Origin: Clostridioides difficile
Lineage (GTDB): Bacteria > Bacillota > Clostridia > Peptostreptococcales > Peptostreptococcaceae
NCBI RefSeq assembly: GCF_001299635.1
Contig: NZ_JRHN01000025.1
Coordinates: forward strand, 28,207-92,206
DNA length: 64,000 bases
Direction of reading: 5' to 3'
Part shown: one piece after another, positions 37,106 through 46,482 of the stretch
How positions within the stretch are numbered: the stretch's first letter is position 1
Layout of the letters: each line of letters begins with the position of its first letter
Notes under the pieces: model-generated
The model's input: the letters and a program-made list of their open reading frames with translations, nothing else
Told to the model about the DNA's origin: nothing
The model's database searches: none
Made by a program: the position numbers and the translations under genes

Positions 37106-39031
37106 ATGGGAGATAATATAGTTTATAAAATAATTAAAAAACATATAGTAGATGGAGAAGCTGTTGCTGGTAACTCAATTGGTATAAAGATAGACCAAAC
37201 TTTGACACAAGATTCTACTGGAACAATGACATATCTTCAATTAGAAGCTATGGGGATAGATAAAGTAAAAACTAAAAGAAGTGTAGCATTTGTAGACCAT
37301 AATATGTTACAACAAGGATTTGAAAATGCAGATGACCATAAATATATACAAACAGTGGCAGATAGATATGGAGTTTATTTCTCTAAACCAGGAAATGGTA
37401 TTTGCCATCAAGTATTTTTAGAAAGATTTTCAACACCAGGAGATACACTTTTAGGTTCTGATAGCCACACACCTACTGCTGGAGGTGTGGGCATGATGTC
37501 AATTGGAGCTGGTGGGTTAGATGTTGCTCTTGCCATGGCAGGAGGAGCATACTATATAAAAGCACCAAAAGTCTGTAAAGTGAATCTAGTTGGAAAATTA
37601 AACAATATGGTATCTTCAAAAGATATAATATTAGAGGTATTGAGAAAACAAACTGTAAAAGGTGGAGTAGGTAAAGTTTATGAGTATGGTGGAGAAGGTG
37701 TAAAAAGTTTATCTGTTCCACAAAGAGCTACAATAACAAATATGGGAGCTGAACTTGGAGCAACTACTTCAATCTTCCCAAGCGATGAAAAAACGCTAGA
37801 ATTCTTCAAAAGTCAAGGAAGAGGAGATGCATGGATAGAGCTAAAACCAGATGCAGATGCAGTTTATGATGAAGAGATTACTATAAACTTGGATGAATTA
37901 AAACCATTAGCTGCAAAACCTCATAGCCCAGATAATGTAGATGAAGTTGAAAACATAGGAAAAATTAAAATAGACCAAGTTGCAATAGGAAGTTGTACAA
38001 ATTCTTCTTATGAAGACTTAATGAAAGTAGCTCAAATCTTAAAAGGAAATAAGGTACATAAGAATGTGAGTTTGGTAATAGCACCAGGTTCAAGACAAGT
38101 TATGGAGATGATTGCTAGAAATGGAGCTTTGGCAGATATAATAAGTTCCGGAGCTAGAATATTAGAAAATTCTTGTGGTCCATGTATAGGAATGGGGCAA
38201 TCTCCAGGTACTGATTCTGTGTCTTTAAGAACTTTCAATAGAAACTTCTATGGAAGAAGTGGAACTTTATCAGCACAAGTATACTTAGTGAGCCCAGAAG
38301 TGGCAGCAGTAAGTGCAATAAAAGGAGAACTTACAGACCCAAGAGAATTTGATATTAAATTTACAGACTTAGATGTAGATGAGTTTTTAATAGATGATAG
38401 CATGATAATAAAACCTGCTGATGTAGGTAGTGATGTAGAAGTAGTTAGAGGTCCTAATATAAAACCTTTCCCTCTTAATACAGAGTTAAGTCAGTCTATA
38501 GATGGAAAAATTATACTAAAGACAGAAGATAATATAACTACTGACCATATAATGCCATCAAATGCTAAATTACTTCCTTTCAGAAGTAATATACCATATC
38601 TTGCAAACTATTGTTTTAATACTGTAGATACAGAATTTCCTCAAAGAGCAAAAGACAATAATGGTGGATTTATAGTTGGTGGAGATAATTATGGGCAAGG
38701 TTCAAGTAGAGAGCATGCAGCTTTAGCACCATTATATTTGGGTGTAAAAGGGGTAATAGTAAAGAGCTTTGCAAGAATCCATAAAGCTAATTTAATAAAT
38801 AGTGGTATAATTCCAATGGAGTTCTGTGATGAGAAAGATTATGAAAATTTATCTCTTTTAGATAATCTTGAGATACCAAATATTTTGGATAATTTAGATA
38901 GTGGAATTTTGGAAGTTAAAAACACAACTAAAGGAACTTCTTTTAAAGTTAAGGCGGAATTATCAGCAAAAGAAGTTGATGTATTAAAAGCTGGTGGAAA
39001 ATTAAATTACACTAAAAATCAATCTAATTAG
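37106..39031 (+). CDS. acnB: Aconitate hydratase
   Basis: 641 residues. [4Fe-4S] ligands lie in GSCTNSS and NSCGPCIG. The swivel domain carries DNYGQGSSREHAAL, and the substrate region has DSHTPTAGGVG. It isomerises citrate to isocitrate. It is short compared with E. coli AcnA (about 890 residues) and of the single-chain aconitase/homoaconitase type common in clostridia. The symbol acnB follows C. difficile usage rather than sequence subtype. Ribosome site AGGAGG; second gene of the operon. Confidence 0.93.
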   Translation: MGDNIVYKIIKKHIVDGEAVAGNSIGIKIDQTLTQDSTGTMTYLQLEAMGIDKVKTKRSVAFVDHNMLQQGFENADDHKYIQTVADRYGVYFSKPGNGICHQVFLERFSTPGDTLLGSDSHTPTAGGVGMMSIGAGGLDVALAMAGGAYYIKAPKVCKVNLVGKLNNMVSSKDIILEVLRKQTVKGGVGKVYEYGGEGVKSLSVPQRATITNMGAELGATTSIFPSDEKTLEFFKSQGRGDAWIELKPDADAVYDEEITINLDELKPLAAKPHSPDNVDEVENIGKIKIDQVAIGSCTNSSYEDLMKVAQILKGNKVHKNVSLVIAPGSRQVMEMIARNGALADIISSGARILENSCGPCIGMGQSPGTDSVSLRTFNRNFYGRSGTLSAQVYLVSPEVAAVSAIKGELTDPREFDIKFTDLDVDEFLIDDSMIIKPADVGSDVEVVRGPNIKPFPLNTELSQSIDGKIILKTEDNITTDHIMPSNAKLLPFRSNIPYLANYCFNTVDTEFPQRAKDNNGGFIVGGDNYGQGSSREHAALAPLYLGVKGVIVKSFARIHKANLINSGIIPMEFCDEKDYENLSLLDNLEIPNILDNLDSGILEVKNTTKGTSFKVKAELSAKEVDVLKAGGKLNYTKNQSN

Positions 39032-39052
39032 TATGAAAAGAGGGAATATTTA

Positions 39053-40048
39053 ATGTATAAAGTGACACTTATACCAGGAGATGGAATAGGACCAGAAGTT
39101 GCGAAAGCTATGAAAAAGGTAGTAGAAGCTACTGGGGTAGAAATAGAATGGGAAGAAGTTAATGCAGGAGAGGCAGTTATTGAAGAATATGGTACTCCAC
39201 TTCCTGAATATATTATAGATAGTATAAAAAAGAACAAAATAGCTATAAAGGGTCCAATCACTACTCCTGTAGGTAAAGGATTTAGAAGTGTAAATGTGAC
39301 TCTAAGACAGGCATTAGATTTATATGTTAATTTAAGACCAATTAAAAGTTTTAAAGGCATCAAATCAAGATATGAAGATGTTGATTTAGTAGTTGTAAGA
39401 GAAAATACAGAAGACTTGTATGCTGGAATAGAGCATAAAATAGGTGATTACGCAGCTGAAAGTATAAAGATAATAACAAGAGGTGCAAGTGAAAGAATAG
39501 TTGATTTCGCATGTAACTATGTTAAAGATAATAAAAGAAAAAAAGTTACAGCTATACATAAGGCAAATATAATGAAAATGTCTGATGGATTGTTCTTAGA
39601 TGTATTTAGAGAAGTAGCATCAAAACATGATGTAGAGTATGATGATTTGATTGTAGATGCAGCAGCTATGAACTTAGTTTTGAATCCAGAAAATTATGAT
39701 GTAATGGTAATGCCGAATCTTTATGGAGATATACTATCTGATTTAGGTGCTGGGCTTGTTGGAGGTCTAGGTATAATTCCAAGTGCAAATATTGGTAAAG
39801 ATTGTGCTATATTTGAAGCTGTTCATGGAAGTGCTCCACAAATAGCTAGTCAAAATAAAGCTAACCCAACAGCGCTTATTCAATCATCAGTAATGATGCT
39901 TAGATACTTAGGTGAGTATGAAAGTGCACAAAAGATAGAAACAGCTTTAGAAAAGGTATTTCTTGATGGAAGTAAATTAACTGTGGATTTAGGCGGTTCA
40001 GCCTCAACTACAGAGTTTGCAGATGAAGTGTGTAAATACATTGGATAG
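39053..40048 (+). CDS. icd: Isocitrate dehydrogenase (probably NAD-dependent)
   Basis: 331 residues of the isopropylmalate/isocitrate dehydrogenase family: LIPGDGIGPEV, SVNVTLRQALDLYVNLRP, VVRENTEDLYAG, and a metal site in NLYGDILSD. The short length fits small NAD-type enzymes, but the cofactor is not proven. It oxidatively decarboxylates isocitrate to 2-oxoglutarate, completing the three-step route to glutamate. It is the last gene of the operon, followed by a terminator. Confidence 0.9.
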   Translation: MYKVTLIPGDGIGPEVAKAMKKVVEATGVEIEWEEVNAGEAVIEEYGTPLPEYIIDSIKKNKIAIKGPITTPVGKGFRSVNVTLRQALDLYVNLRPIKSFKGIKSRYEDVDLVVVRENTEDLYAGIEHKIGDYAAESIKIITRGASERIVDFACNYVKDNKRKKVTAIHKANIMKMSDGLFLDVFREVASKHDVEYDDLIVDAAAMNLVLNPENYDVMVMPNLYGDILSDLGAGLVGGLGIIPSANIGKDCAIFEAVHGSAPQIASQNKANPTALIQSSVMMLRYLGEYESAQKIETALEKVFLDGSKLTVDLGGSASTTEFADEVCKYIG

Positions 40049-40084
40049 ATGATGTTTATAATAAAAATATAATGTGTATTAAAA

Positions 40085-40124
40085 GAGAGCTGTTAATTGT
40101 TTTAGAGACGATTAACAGCTTTTA
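40085..40124 (+). terminator. Terminator of the citrate synthase-acn-icd operon
   Basis: AGCTGTTAAT (40088-40097) pairs with ATTAACAGCT (40111-40120), followed by TTT. Confidence 0.8.
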
Positions 40125-40180
40125 AGTTTGTCATTATTTAATAAATAGAAATAATAATATTAAAAAATCTATTTTTTTAA

Positions 40181-40231
40181 TTGAACTTTCAACCAATATA
40201 TGGTAATATTGAAATAAAGTTGAACTTTCAA
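40181..40231 (+). promoter_or_regulatory. MarR-type operator pair overlapping a SigA promoter
   Basis: Two identical perfect palindromes, TTGAACTTTCAA, occur at 40181-40192 and 40220-40231. A SigA promoter fits between: -35 TTGAAC (40181-40186, inside the first palindrome), 17 bases, -10 TAATAT (40204-40209). The start site near 40216 precedes the second palindrome. A repressor on both sites would block RNA polymerase. The MarR gene begins 31 bases downstream, so autorepression is likely. Confidence 0.75.
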
Positions 40232-40262
40232 CTAAAAATAAATACATTTATTGGAGGTGTGT

Positions 40263-40712
40263 TTGATTAAGCATTTAGAAAGTAATATATTAAGAGAAGT
40301 AGGGGCTTTATCTAGGGCTGTAAATTCTATAAATGATATAAAGTACAAAGAATTAAAGTTGCAAAAAGGACAATTTACATTTTTGACACGAATCTGTGAA
40401 AATCCTGGTATAAACCTTGTTGAATTATCAAATATGTTGAAGGTAGATAAGGCTACAACAACCAAAGCAATACAAAAACTAATAAAAGCAGGATATGTAG
40501 ATAAAAAGCAGGATGAGTTTGACAAAAGAGGGTATAATTTAACTCCTACTGATAAATCTTTAGAAGTTTATGAGCTGATAATTGAAGAAGAAAATAGAAG
40601 TATAGAGATGTGTTTTGAAAATTTTACAGAAGAAGAAAAACAAATGGCAACTAAAGTATTAGAAAAAATGAGCAAGAATGTGGAAAAAGAATGGTTTAAA
40701 GTAAAGAGATAG
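40263..40712 (+). CDS. MarR-family transcriptional regulator
   Basis: About 149 residues. A TTG start at 40263 is chosen because GGAGGTG ends a few bases upstream. The winged HTH includes NLVELSNMLKVDKATTTKAI and the wing FDKRGYNLTPT. The helices at both ends form the dimer interface. It is followed after 25 bases by a GNAT acetyltransferase gene, its likely cotranscribed partner. The paired palindromes in its own promoter are the predicted binding sites. Confidence 0.88.
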   Translation: MIKHLESNILREVGALSRAVNSINDIKYKELKLQKGQFTFLTRICENPGINLVELSNMLKVDKATTTKAIQKLIKAGYVDKKQDEFDKRGYNLTPTDKSLEVYELIIEEENRSIEMCFENFTEEEKQMATKVLEKMSKNVEKEWFKVKR

Positions 40713-40737
40713 CAAATTAATATAAGGAGATATTTTT

Positions 40738-41232
40738 ATGATTAGAAAAGCTAATATGAATGATTTAGAAAAAATTATGAAAATTATAAAAGCAACAGTA
40801 GAAGAAATGAAAGATTATAATAATACACAATGGGATGAAAATTATCCATCAGATAAAGACTTTGTTTCAGATATTAAGAAACAAGATTTATATGTAGATG
40901 AAATAGATGGAGATGTAGCTGGATTTATATGTCTTAACTATGAGGAGCCAGAGGAATATGTAGATTTAAATTGGTCTTCTAATAAAAAAGCTATGGTAAT
41001 ACATAGAATGGCCGTAAATCCAAGTTTTAGAAAGAAAGGAATAGCATCTAAATTAGTTGACTTTGCAGAAAAATTAGCTGAGGAAAATAGTGTATCATAT
41101 TTAAAAAGCGATACATATTCAATAAATTCAAAAATGAATGCCTTTCTTACAAAGTGTGGCTTTATTAAAATTGGGGAAATGAGTTTCTTAGGGAAGGAGA
41201 AATCTTTCTATTGTTATGATAAAATATTATAA
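40738..41232 (+). CDS. GNAT-family N-acetyltransferase
   Basis: 164 residues. The acetyl-CoA loop is RMAVNPSFRKKGIASKLVDFA, matching the GNAT Q/R-x-x-G-x-G/A motif. The substrate is unknown. It is probably in an operon with the MarR regulator, a common pairing in which a small molecule is modified for detoxification. Ribosome site AAGGAG. Confidence 0.88.
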   Translation: MIRKANMNDLEKIMKIIKATVEEMKDYNNTQWDENYPSDKDFVSDIKKQDLYVDEIDGDVAGFICLNYEEPEEYVDLNWSSNKKAMVIHRMAVNPSFRKKGIASKLVDFAEKLAEENSVSYLKSDTYSINSKMNAFLTKCGFIKIGEMSFLGKEKSFYCYDKIL

Positions 41233-41328
41233 AAGTATTTATCATATAAGGAATAGATGATATATTTTCAATGCTAATGGGCATGTTAGATAGATTTAGT
41301 GTATGATATTATGAAAGGGATGGTTTAG

Positions 41329-41850
41329 ATGATAGAACTTCTAAAGAGAAGAAGAAGCATTAGAAAGTATAAAAATATTGAAGTAGAAAAAGAAAAACTA
41401 GATAAAATATTAAAAGCTGCTCTTTTATCGCCATCATCAAAAGGTCTTAGAACGTGGGAATTTATAGTGGTAAATGATAAAGAGAAGTTAATTAACTTAT
41501 CTCAATGCAGAACTAAAGGTGGTGGATTTTTCTTAAAAAATGCACCTCTAGCTATTGCAATTATTGGAGATAAAGAAAAAAATGATGTTTGGATAGAGGA
41601 TGCAAGCATTGCTGCATCATATATACAACTTCAAGCTCATGAATTAGGATTAGGTTCTTGTTGGGTACAAGTTAGAAACAGGATGCATGATGATGATATA
41701 GAAGCTGATAAGTATATTAGAGAAGAACTTAAAGTACCTGATAAGTACAGTGTAGAATGTATAATTTCTATAGGATATCCTGATGAAGAAAAGAAAGCAT
41801 ATAGTGACTCTGATTTGGAGTATGAAAAGGTTCATTTTAATAAGTTTTAG
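41329..41850 (+). CDS. Nitroreductase-family flavoprotein
   Basis: 173 residues. It begins with the FMN-binding pattern LLKRRRSIRKYKN, followed by LLSPSSKGLRTWEFIVV. A short family member, probably a dimer with FMN at the interface, reducing nitro compounds, quinones or flavins with NAD(P)H. Monogenic with an AT-rich terminator after it. Confidence 0.9.
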   Translation: MIELLKRRRSIRKYKNIEVEKEKLDKILKAALLSPSSKGLRTWEFIVVNDKEKLINLSQCRTKGGGFFLKNAPLAIAIIGDKEKNDVWIEDASIAASYIQLQAHELGLGSCWVQVRNRMHDDDIEADKYIREELKVPDKYSVECIISIGYPDEEKKAYSDSDLEYEKVHFNKF

Positions 41851-41852
41851 TG

Positions 41853-41885
41853 TATAATGTGTTGTATTAAGACATTATATTTTTT
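41853..41885 (+). terminator. AT-rich terminator after the nitroreductase gene
   Basis: TATAATGT (41853-41860) pairs with ACATTATA (41872-41879), followed by T6. The stem is weak. Confidence 0.5.
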
Positions 41886-42038
41886 GATATTGTTAATATA
41901 TACTTAAAATTGTAAAAATATATCTGAATTTTACTAACTTATCTAATGGTTATGTACAAGGATTTTAGAGATAAATATAGAAATTAATGTTTATAATCGA
42001 TACATAACTTGAGTAACAAAATCTAAGGAGGTTAAAAT

Positions 42039-42350
42039 ATGGGTATATTTAAAACAAAAATTGATGAGGACTGGAAAGTAAACTACATTAAAGAATTTAA
42101 TGAAATGAGAGATTCTTATGAGAGTAAACTTCAAAAAAAACAGTTTGAGGTAGAAAGTTTAAAATCCGAATTGGATAGACTAAGAAGTTACAAAAATAGT
42201 CTTAAGCCAAAAGAAAAACAAATTACTGATGATGATATAAATAATATAAAGAATTTAAGAAGAGATGGCTTAAGTTATAAAGAAATTTCAAATGAAACAA
42301 GTTGGAGTAAAGCAACTGTAAGTAGAGTATTAAATGGACTTTACGATTAG
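42039..42350 (+). CDS. Small coiled-coil protein with C-terminal resolvase-like HTH
   Basis: 103 residues. The first 65 residues form a charged coiled coil (NEMRDSYESKLQKKQFEVES and onward). The last 40 hold an HTH of the Hin/resolvase type (LSYKEISNETSWSKATVSRV). There is no catalytic domain, so it is likely a small DNA-binding protein. A CPBP gene follows after 27 bases. Ribosome site AAGGAGG. Target unknown. Confidence 0.65.
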   Translation: MGIFKTKIDEDWKVNYIKEFNEMRDSYESKLQKKQFEVESLKSELDRLRSYKNSLKPKEKQITDDDINNIKNLRRDGLSYKEISNETSWSKATVSRVLNGLYD

Positions 42351-42377
42351 CATATACATGGGGTGATTTAAATTGGG

Positions 42378-43073
42378 ATGAAGTATAGTTATAAAAAATG
42401 TATAATAGATTCTATTTTATTGATGTTTATAGTTCAAATATTGAGGATGATTTTGAATTATGTACTTCTAAGTCAATTTGAATTTACTCTTGAAAATTTT
42501 AATATTATAAACTTAATTTCTTTTACATTAGTTGGCTTATCATTAATTCTATTTTTGAATGATAATTCTTTGTATAACAAAATAAGAAATAGAAAAATCA
42601 CAGAAGCTTTTAAAGAAAATAAAAATAATCTACTTATTAAAAAATTTAAGCTAATATTTTTTATAGTAGTTTTGTCTTTAGCAATAGTATCAACCTATTG
42701 CAGAGAAGGCTATTTATTCTTTAACATAACTATGATGATTTTGTCTGTATTGATAGTTCCTGTATTTGAAGAGTTGTTTTTTAGAGAGTATCTGTGGAAC
42801 TATCTAAGTAATTTTATAAAGTCAAAGAGTAAAATTATATGTATAACATCTATATTGTCAGGGATTTATAATATAGGATATATGGATGTTATAAGAAATT
42901 ATATAATTTTGTATAATAATTCTAGTTATACATTTGAAGTAATTATCTCAAAAATTATGATAGGTACCGTTTTTGGTATTATACTTGGGATTGTTAAATC
43001 AAGATTCAAAGATGTAGGTCTTTGTGTACTATTGAGAAGTCTATTTGCTATATTTATTAGACAGATAATTTAA
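42378..43073 (+). CDS. CPBP-family intramembrane metalloprotease
   Basis: 231 residues with about six membrane helices. The CPBP (Abi) motif EELFFREYLW contains the Glu-Glu and Arg residues of the active site. The usual later HxxxN motifs are poorly matched (NIGYMDVI, GIILGIVKSR), so activity is uncertain. Homologues process prenylated proteins or peptides, or protect against bacteriocins. It lies just after a small HTH gene that may regulate it. Confidence 0.75.
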   Translation: MKYSYKKCIIDSILLMFIVQILRMILNYVLLSQFEFTLENFNIINLISFTLVGLSLILFLNDNSLYNKIRNRKITEAFKENKNNLLIKKFKLIFFIVVLSLAIVSTYCREGYLFFNITMMILSVLIVPVFEELFFREYLWNYLSNFIKSKSKIICITSILSGIYNIGYMDVIRNYIILYNNSSYTFEVIISKIMIGTVFGIILGIVKSRFKDVGLCVLLRSLFAIFIRQII

Positions 43074-43093
43074 TTAAATAGAGTGGATGTTTT

Positions 43094-43138
43094 ATAAGGT
43101 TGATTTAAAATTAATTTTAAATCAACCTTATTTTATTT
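43094..43138 (+). terminator. Terminator after the CPBP gene
   Basis: ATAAGGTTGATTTAAAAT forms a nearly 18-base perfect palindrome with its complement (to 43131), followed by TTTTATTT. Confidence 0.85.
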
Positions 43139-43220
43139 ATCTTTTATAGAGAAATTGTGTAAAAATATTTAATAAATCTCATGAAATTATTTGAATATTT
43201 TTAAAATACATAAATATATA

Positions 43221-43248
43221 TTGACATATAAATATTATCTATTACAAT
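43221..43248 (+). promoter_or_regulatory. SigA promoter of the FAH-family gene
   Basis: TTGACA (43221-43226), 16 bases, TACAAT (43243-43248), about 60 bases before the start codon. Confidence 0.6.
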
Positions 43249-43307
43249 TTATATAAACTGATAAAAATTAAATAATATTAATCAACTTATTGAATGGAGG
43301 AATAAAA

Positions 43308-44192
43308 ATGAAATTTGTGACTTTTTGTAGTAGTAATGAAGAAAAAATAGGTGTATTTAATTCAGAAACAAATAGTATATATGAAATAAATAGTTTAGGG
43401 TTAAGTAGAATCTATATGGATATGAATGATTTTATTGAAAATGTATCTACAGAAGAGTTAGAAACAATAAAGAAGAATTCATTTGAAAATGTTAAGTGTT
43501 ATAAATTAGAAGAAGTGAAATTATGTTCTCCAATTGTAAGCCCTAAAAAAGATATAATATGTTTAGGTCTTAACTATAGAGACCATGTCAACGAAATCCC
43601 AGATGGAGTTATAAAAAATGTAGTTATGCCAGATTATCCAATTTATTTTTCTAAGAGAGCAGATAAAATAATTGGAGTGGATGATAAAATAAGCTTACAT
43701 GGAGATTTGGTTGAAAAGTTGGATTATGAATCAGAACTTGCAGTAATTATAGGCAAAGAGGGTATAAACATATCAAAAGAAGATGCCTATGAATATATAT
43801 TTGGATATACAATAGTGAATGATATAAGTGAAAGAGCACTTCAAGATAAACATGTTCAATGGTTTAGAGGTAAAAGTTTAGATACACATACATCTATGGG
43901 ACCTTGCATAGTACATAAAGAAGAATTTGAACATCCTTTAAAATTGGATATAAGCAGTGTAGTAAATGGAGAAGTAAGACAAAATTCTAATACAGAATAC
44001 TTTATATTTGATATACCTACTGTAATAAGTGACTTATCAAGAGGTATGACTTTAAAACCAGGAGATATAATTTCAACTGGGACTCCAGCTGGTGTAGCTA
44101 TGGGAATGAATCCTCAAGTATATCTAAAACATGGTGATGTAGTTGAATGTAAAGTCGAAGGGATAGGTGTTTTAAAAAATATAGTTGATTAA
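43308..44192 (+). CDS. Fumarylacetoacetate hydrolase-family protein
   Basis: 294 residues from the ATG at 43308 (ribosome site GGAGGA). The metal-binding pattern of the FAH fold is present: DYESELAVIIG, VNDISERALQ, and KSLDTHTSMGPCIV, plus STGTPAGVAMGM. Bacterial relatives act as acylpyruvate hydrolases or oxaloacetate decarboxylases or tautomerases. The substrate is unknown. The AICAR transformylase gene follows after about 100 bases without an obvious terminator. Confidence 0.88.
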   Translation: MKFVTFCSSNEEKIGVFNSETNSIYEINSLGLSRIYMDMNDFIENVSTEELETIKKNSFENVKCYKLEEVKLCSPIVSPKKDIICLGLNYRDHVNEIPDGVIKNVVMPDYPIYFSKRADKIIGVDDKISLHGDLVEKLDYESELAVIIGKEGINISKEDAYEYIFGYTIVNDISERALQDKHVQWFRGKSLDTHTSMGPCIVHKEEFEHPLKLDISSVVNGEVRQNSNTEYFIFDIPTVISDLSRGMTLKPGDIISTGTPAGVAMGMNPQVYLKHGDVVECKVEGIGVLKNIVD

Positions 44193-44290
44193 TGGATAAA
44201 TATGCCATATAATTTTATTAGTACGAATAATTTAATTAATATGTAATTAATCAAATTTATGATTAATTTATTATAGAGAGGGATGAGTAT

Positions 44291-45466
44291 ATGGCAAGAG
44301 AACTAGAACTAAAGTATGGCTGTAATCCAAATCAAAAACCATCAAAGATTTATATGAAAAATGGAGAACTTCCTATAGAAGTGTTAAATGGGAAGCCTGG
44401 ATACATAAACTTTTTAGATGCATTTAATAGTTGGCAACTTGTAAAGGAATTAAAAGAAGCTACAGGTCTTCCAGCAGCAACTTCATTTAAACATGTTAGT
44501 CCAGCAGGTGCGGCAGTAGGAGTACCTTTATCAGATACTTTAAAGCAAATATATTTTGTTGATGATTTAGAGCTTTCTCCATTAGCTTGTGCTTATGCAA
44601 TGGCAAGAGGAGCAGATAGAATGTCTTCTTATGGTGATTTTATAGCACTTTCAGATATATGTGATAAAGAAACTGCAACTATTATAGCAAGAGAAGTTTC
44701 TGATGGTGTTATAGCTCCAGGGTATACAGATGAAGCTCTTGAGATATTAAAAGGAAAACGTAAAGGAAACTATAATATTGTAAAAATAGATGAAAATTAT
44801 ACTCCTGAGCCTATTGAGACAAAGGATGTTTATGGAATTACTTTTGAACAAGGTAGAAACGAAATATTAATAAATGAAGACCTATTAAAAGACATTCCAA
44901 CTGATAACAAAATTTTTACAGATAGTGCAAAACGTGATTTAATTATAGCTTTAATAACACTTAAATATACACAATCAAATTCTGTTTGTTATGCTAAAGA
45001 TGGACAAGTAATAGGGGTAGGCGCAGGTCAACAATCACGTATTCATTGTACTAGACTTGCGGGTAATAAAGCTGATATTTGGTATCTTCGTCAACATCCT
45101 AAAGTATTAAATTTAAAATTTAAAAAGGACATAGGTCGTCCAGATAGAGACAATACTATTGATGTATATCTTTCTGATGATTATATGGATGTGCTTGCTG
45201 ATGGGATATGGCAAACTTTATTTGAAGAAAAACCAGAGCCTTTAACTGGAGAAGGAAAAAGAGCATGGCTTAAAACTTTAACAGGAGTAGCACTTGGTTC
45301 AGATGCATTTTTCCCATTTGGAGATAATATAGAAAGAGCAAAAAGAAGTGGAGTAAGCTTTATAGCACAGCCTGGTGGTTCTATTCGTGATGACAATGTT
45401 ATATTAACTTGTAATAAATATAATATAGTTATGGCTTTTACTAAAAATAGATTATTCCATCATTAA
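44291..45466 (+). CDS. Stand-alone AICAR transformylase (PurH C-domain-like)
   Basis: 391 residues. It contains only the AICARFT half of PurH. It begins ELKYGCNPNQKPSKIY and has the catalytic Lys-His in SFKHVSPAGAA, plus GVGAGQQSRIHCTRLAG. The N-terminal IMP cyclohydrolase domain is absent and there is no broken remnant upstream. It would formylate AICAR with 10-formyl-THF. A separate cyclohydrolase or a full PurH elsewhere would be needed to reach IMP. It lies outside any purine operon here. Confidence 0.88.
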   Translation: MARELELKYGCNPNQKPSKIYMKNGELPIEVLNGKPGYINFLDAFNSWQLVKELKEATGLPAATSFKHVSPAGAAVGVPLSDTLKQIYFVDDLELSPLACAYAMARGADRMSSYGDFIALSDICDKETATIIAREVSDGVIAPGYTDEALEILKGKRKGNYNIVKIDENYTPEPIETKDVYGITFEQGRNEILINEDLLKDIPTDNKIFTDSAKRDLIIALITLKYTQSNSVCYAKDGQVIGVGAGQQSRIHCTRLAGNKADIWYLRQHPKVLNLKFKKDIGRPDRDNTIDVYLSDDYMDVLADGIWQTLFEEKPEPLTGEGKRAWLKTLTGVALGSDAFFPFGDNIERAKRSGVSFIAQPGGSIRDDNVILTCNKYNIVMAFTKNRLFHH

Positions 45467-45492
45467 AATATAAAGCAAATATAGATTAAATT

Positions 45493-45527
45493 AAAATCTA
45501 CAACAAGTTTTGTTGTAGATTTTTTTA
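45493..45527 (+). terminator. Terminator after the AICAR transformylase gene
   Basis: AAAATCTACAACAA (45493-45506) pairs perfectly with the arm ending at 45523, with a short loop and T7. Confidence 0.9.
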
Positions 45528-45584
45528 TTTACTGTATAATTTTAAATAGAACTTTATTTTTAGATATTCAATTTGGAGGTTGAT

Positions 45585-46439
45585 ATGGCTTTAAATATAA
45601 GAGACTATAGCCTATTATGTAGTCAAGGAACAGCTAAATTTAATGAAGATGTGGTTGGCATAAATCCATTTGGCGCATGGGTTTTAGATGGTGCTACAGG
45701 ACTTAATGGAAAAAACTTAATATCGAATGAAAGTGATGCGAGATGGTATGTTCAGTGGTGGAATAGGTACCTATATAAAAACATAAGCAGAGAAGAATCA
45801 TTAAAGAGTATTGTTAATAGTGGAATAATAGAGGTAAAAAAAGAGTATGAGCTAAGATTAAATGGGATAAAGGTAGAAAAATTAGATTTGCCATCGAGTT
45901 CTATAGCTATCGTAAAATTCCATGAAAATAAGGTAGAGTATTTTTTATTAGGAGATTGTGCATTGTTCATTAAAAATGGTGATTCAAAAGTTATAAAGGA
46001 TAGAAGTATTTGTAAGTTTGATAATATCGTATTTGATGAGATGAGTAAACTTCCTAACTTGGAAGAAATGACATTTGATGAGATTAAAGCTAGTGTTATG
46101 GATACAATAGTAAGCAATCGATTGAAGAAAAATACAAAAGATGGATATTGGATATTGGATTTTGATGAGGAAGCTGTAAAAAATTCTATATATGGATACC
46201 TTGAAATAAAAAAAGATTTTCAATTGATGTTGACAAGTGATGGTTTTACAAGTGCATGTGATAGATATAATCTCATAAAAGAAGAAGAATTAATACGTAT
46301 AGCAGAAAAATTTGGTATAGGATATATACACAATAAGGTAAGAGATTTTGAGGATAACGATTATAAAGCAGTTAAAGTTCCACGATTTAAAGTAAAAGAT
46401 GATTCGTCTTGCTTATATTTAGATATATATAATGATTAA
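45585..46439 (+). CDS. PP2C-like protein phosphatase
   Basis: 284 residues from the ATG at 45585 (ribosome site GGAGGT). PP2C-type metal aspartates are recognisable in order: NED near the start, WVLDGATGL, FLLGDCALF, LTSDGF, and DDSSCLYL. It should remove phosphate from Ser/Thr residues or a small substrate using Mn2+. No membrane segment is present. A glycosyltransferase gene follows after 43 bases, so they likely form one operon. No partner kinase is visible nearby. Confidence 0.8.
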   Translation: MALNIRDYSLLCSQGTAKFNEDVVGINPFGAWVLDGATGLNGKNLISNESDARWYVQWWNRYLYKNISREESLKSIVNSGIIEVKKEYELRLNGIKVEKLDLPSSSIAIVKFHENKVEYFLLGDCALFIKNGDSKVIKDRSICKFDNIVFDEMSKLPNLEEMTFDEIKASVMDTIVSNRLKKNTKDGYWILDFDEEAVKNSIYGYLEIKKDFQLMLTSDGFTSACDRYNLIKEEELIRIAEKFGIGYIHNKVRDFEDNDYKAVKVPRFKVKDDSSCLYLDIYND

Positions 46440-46482
46440 ACTTTATGAAACTATTTAATTTTAGAAGGGAGGTAGATAAAAA

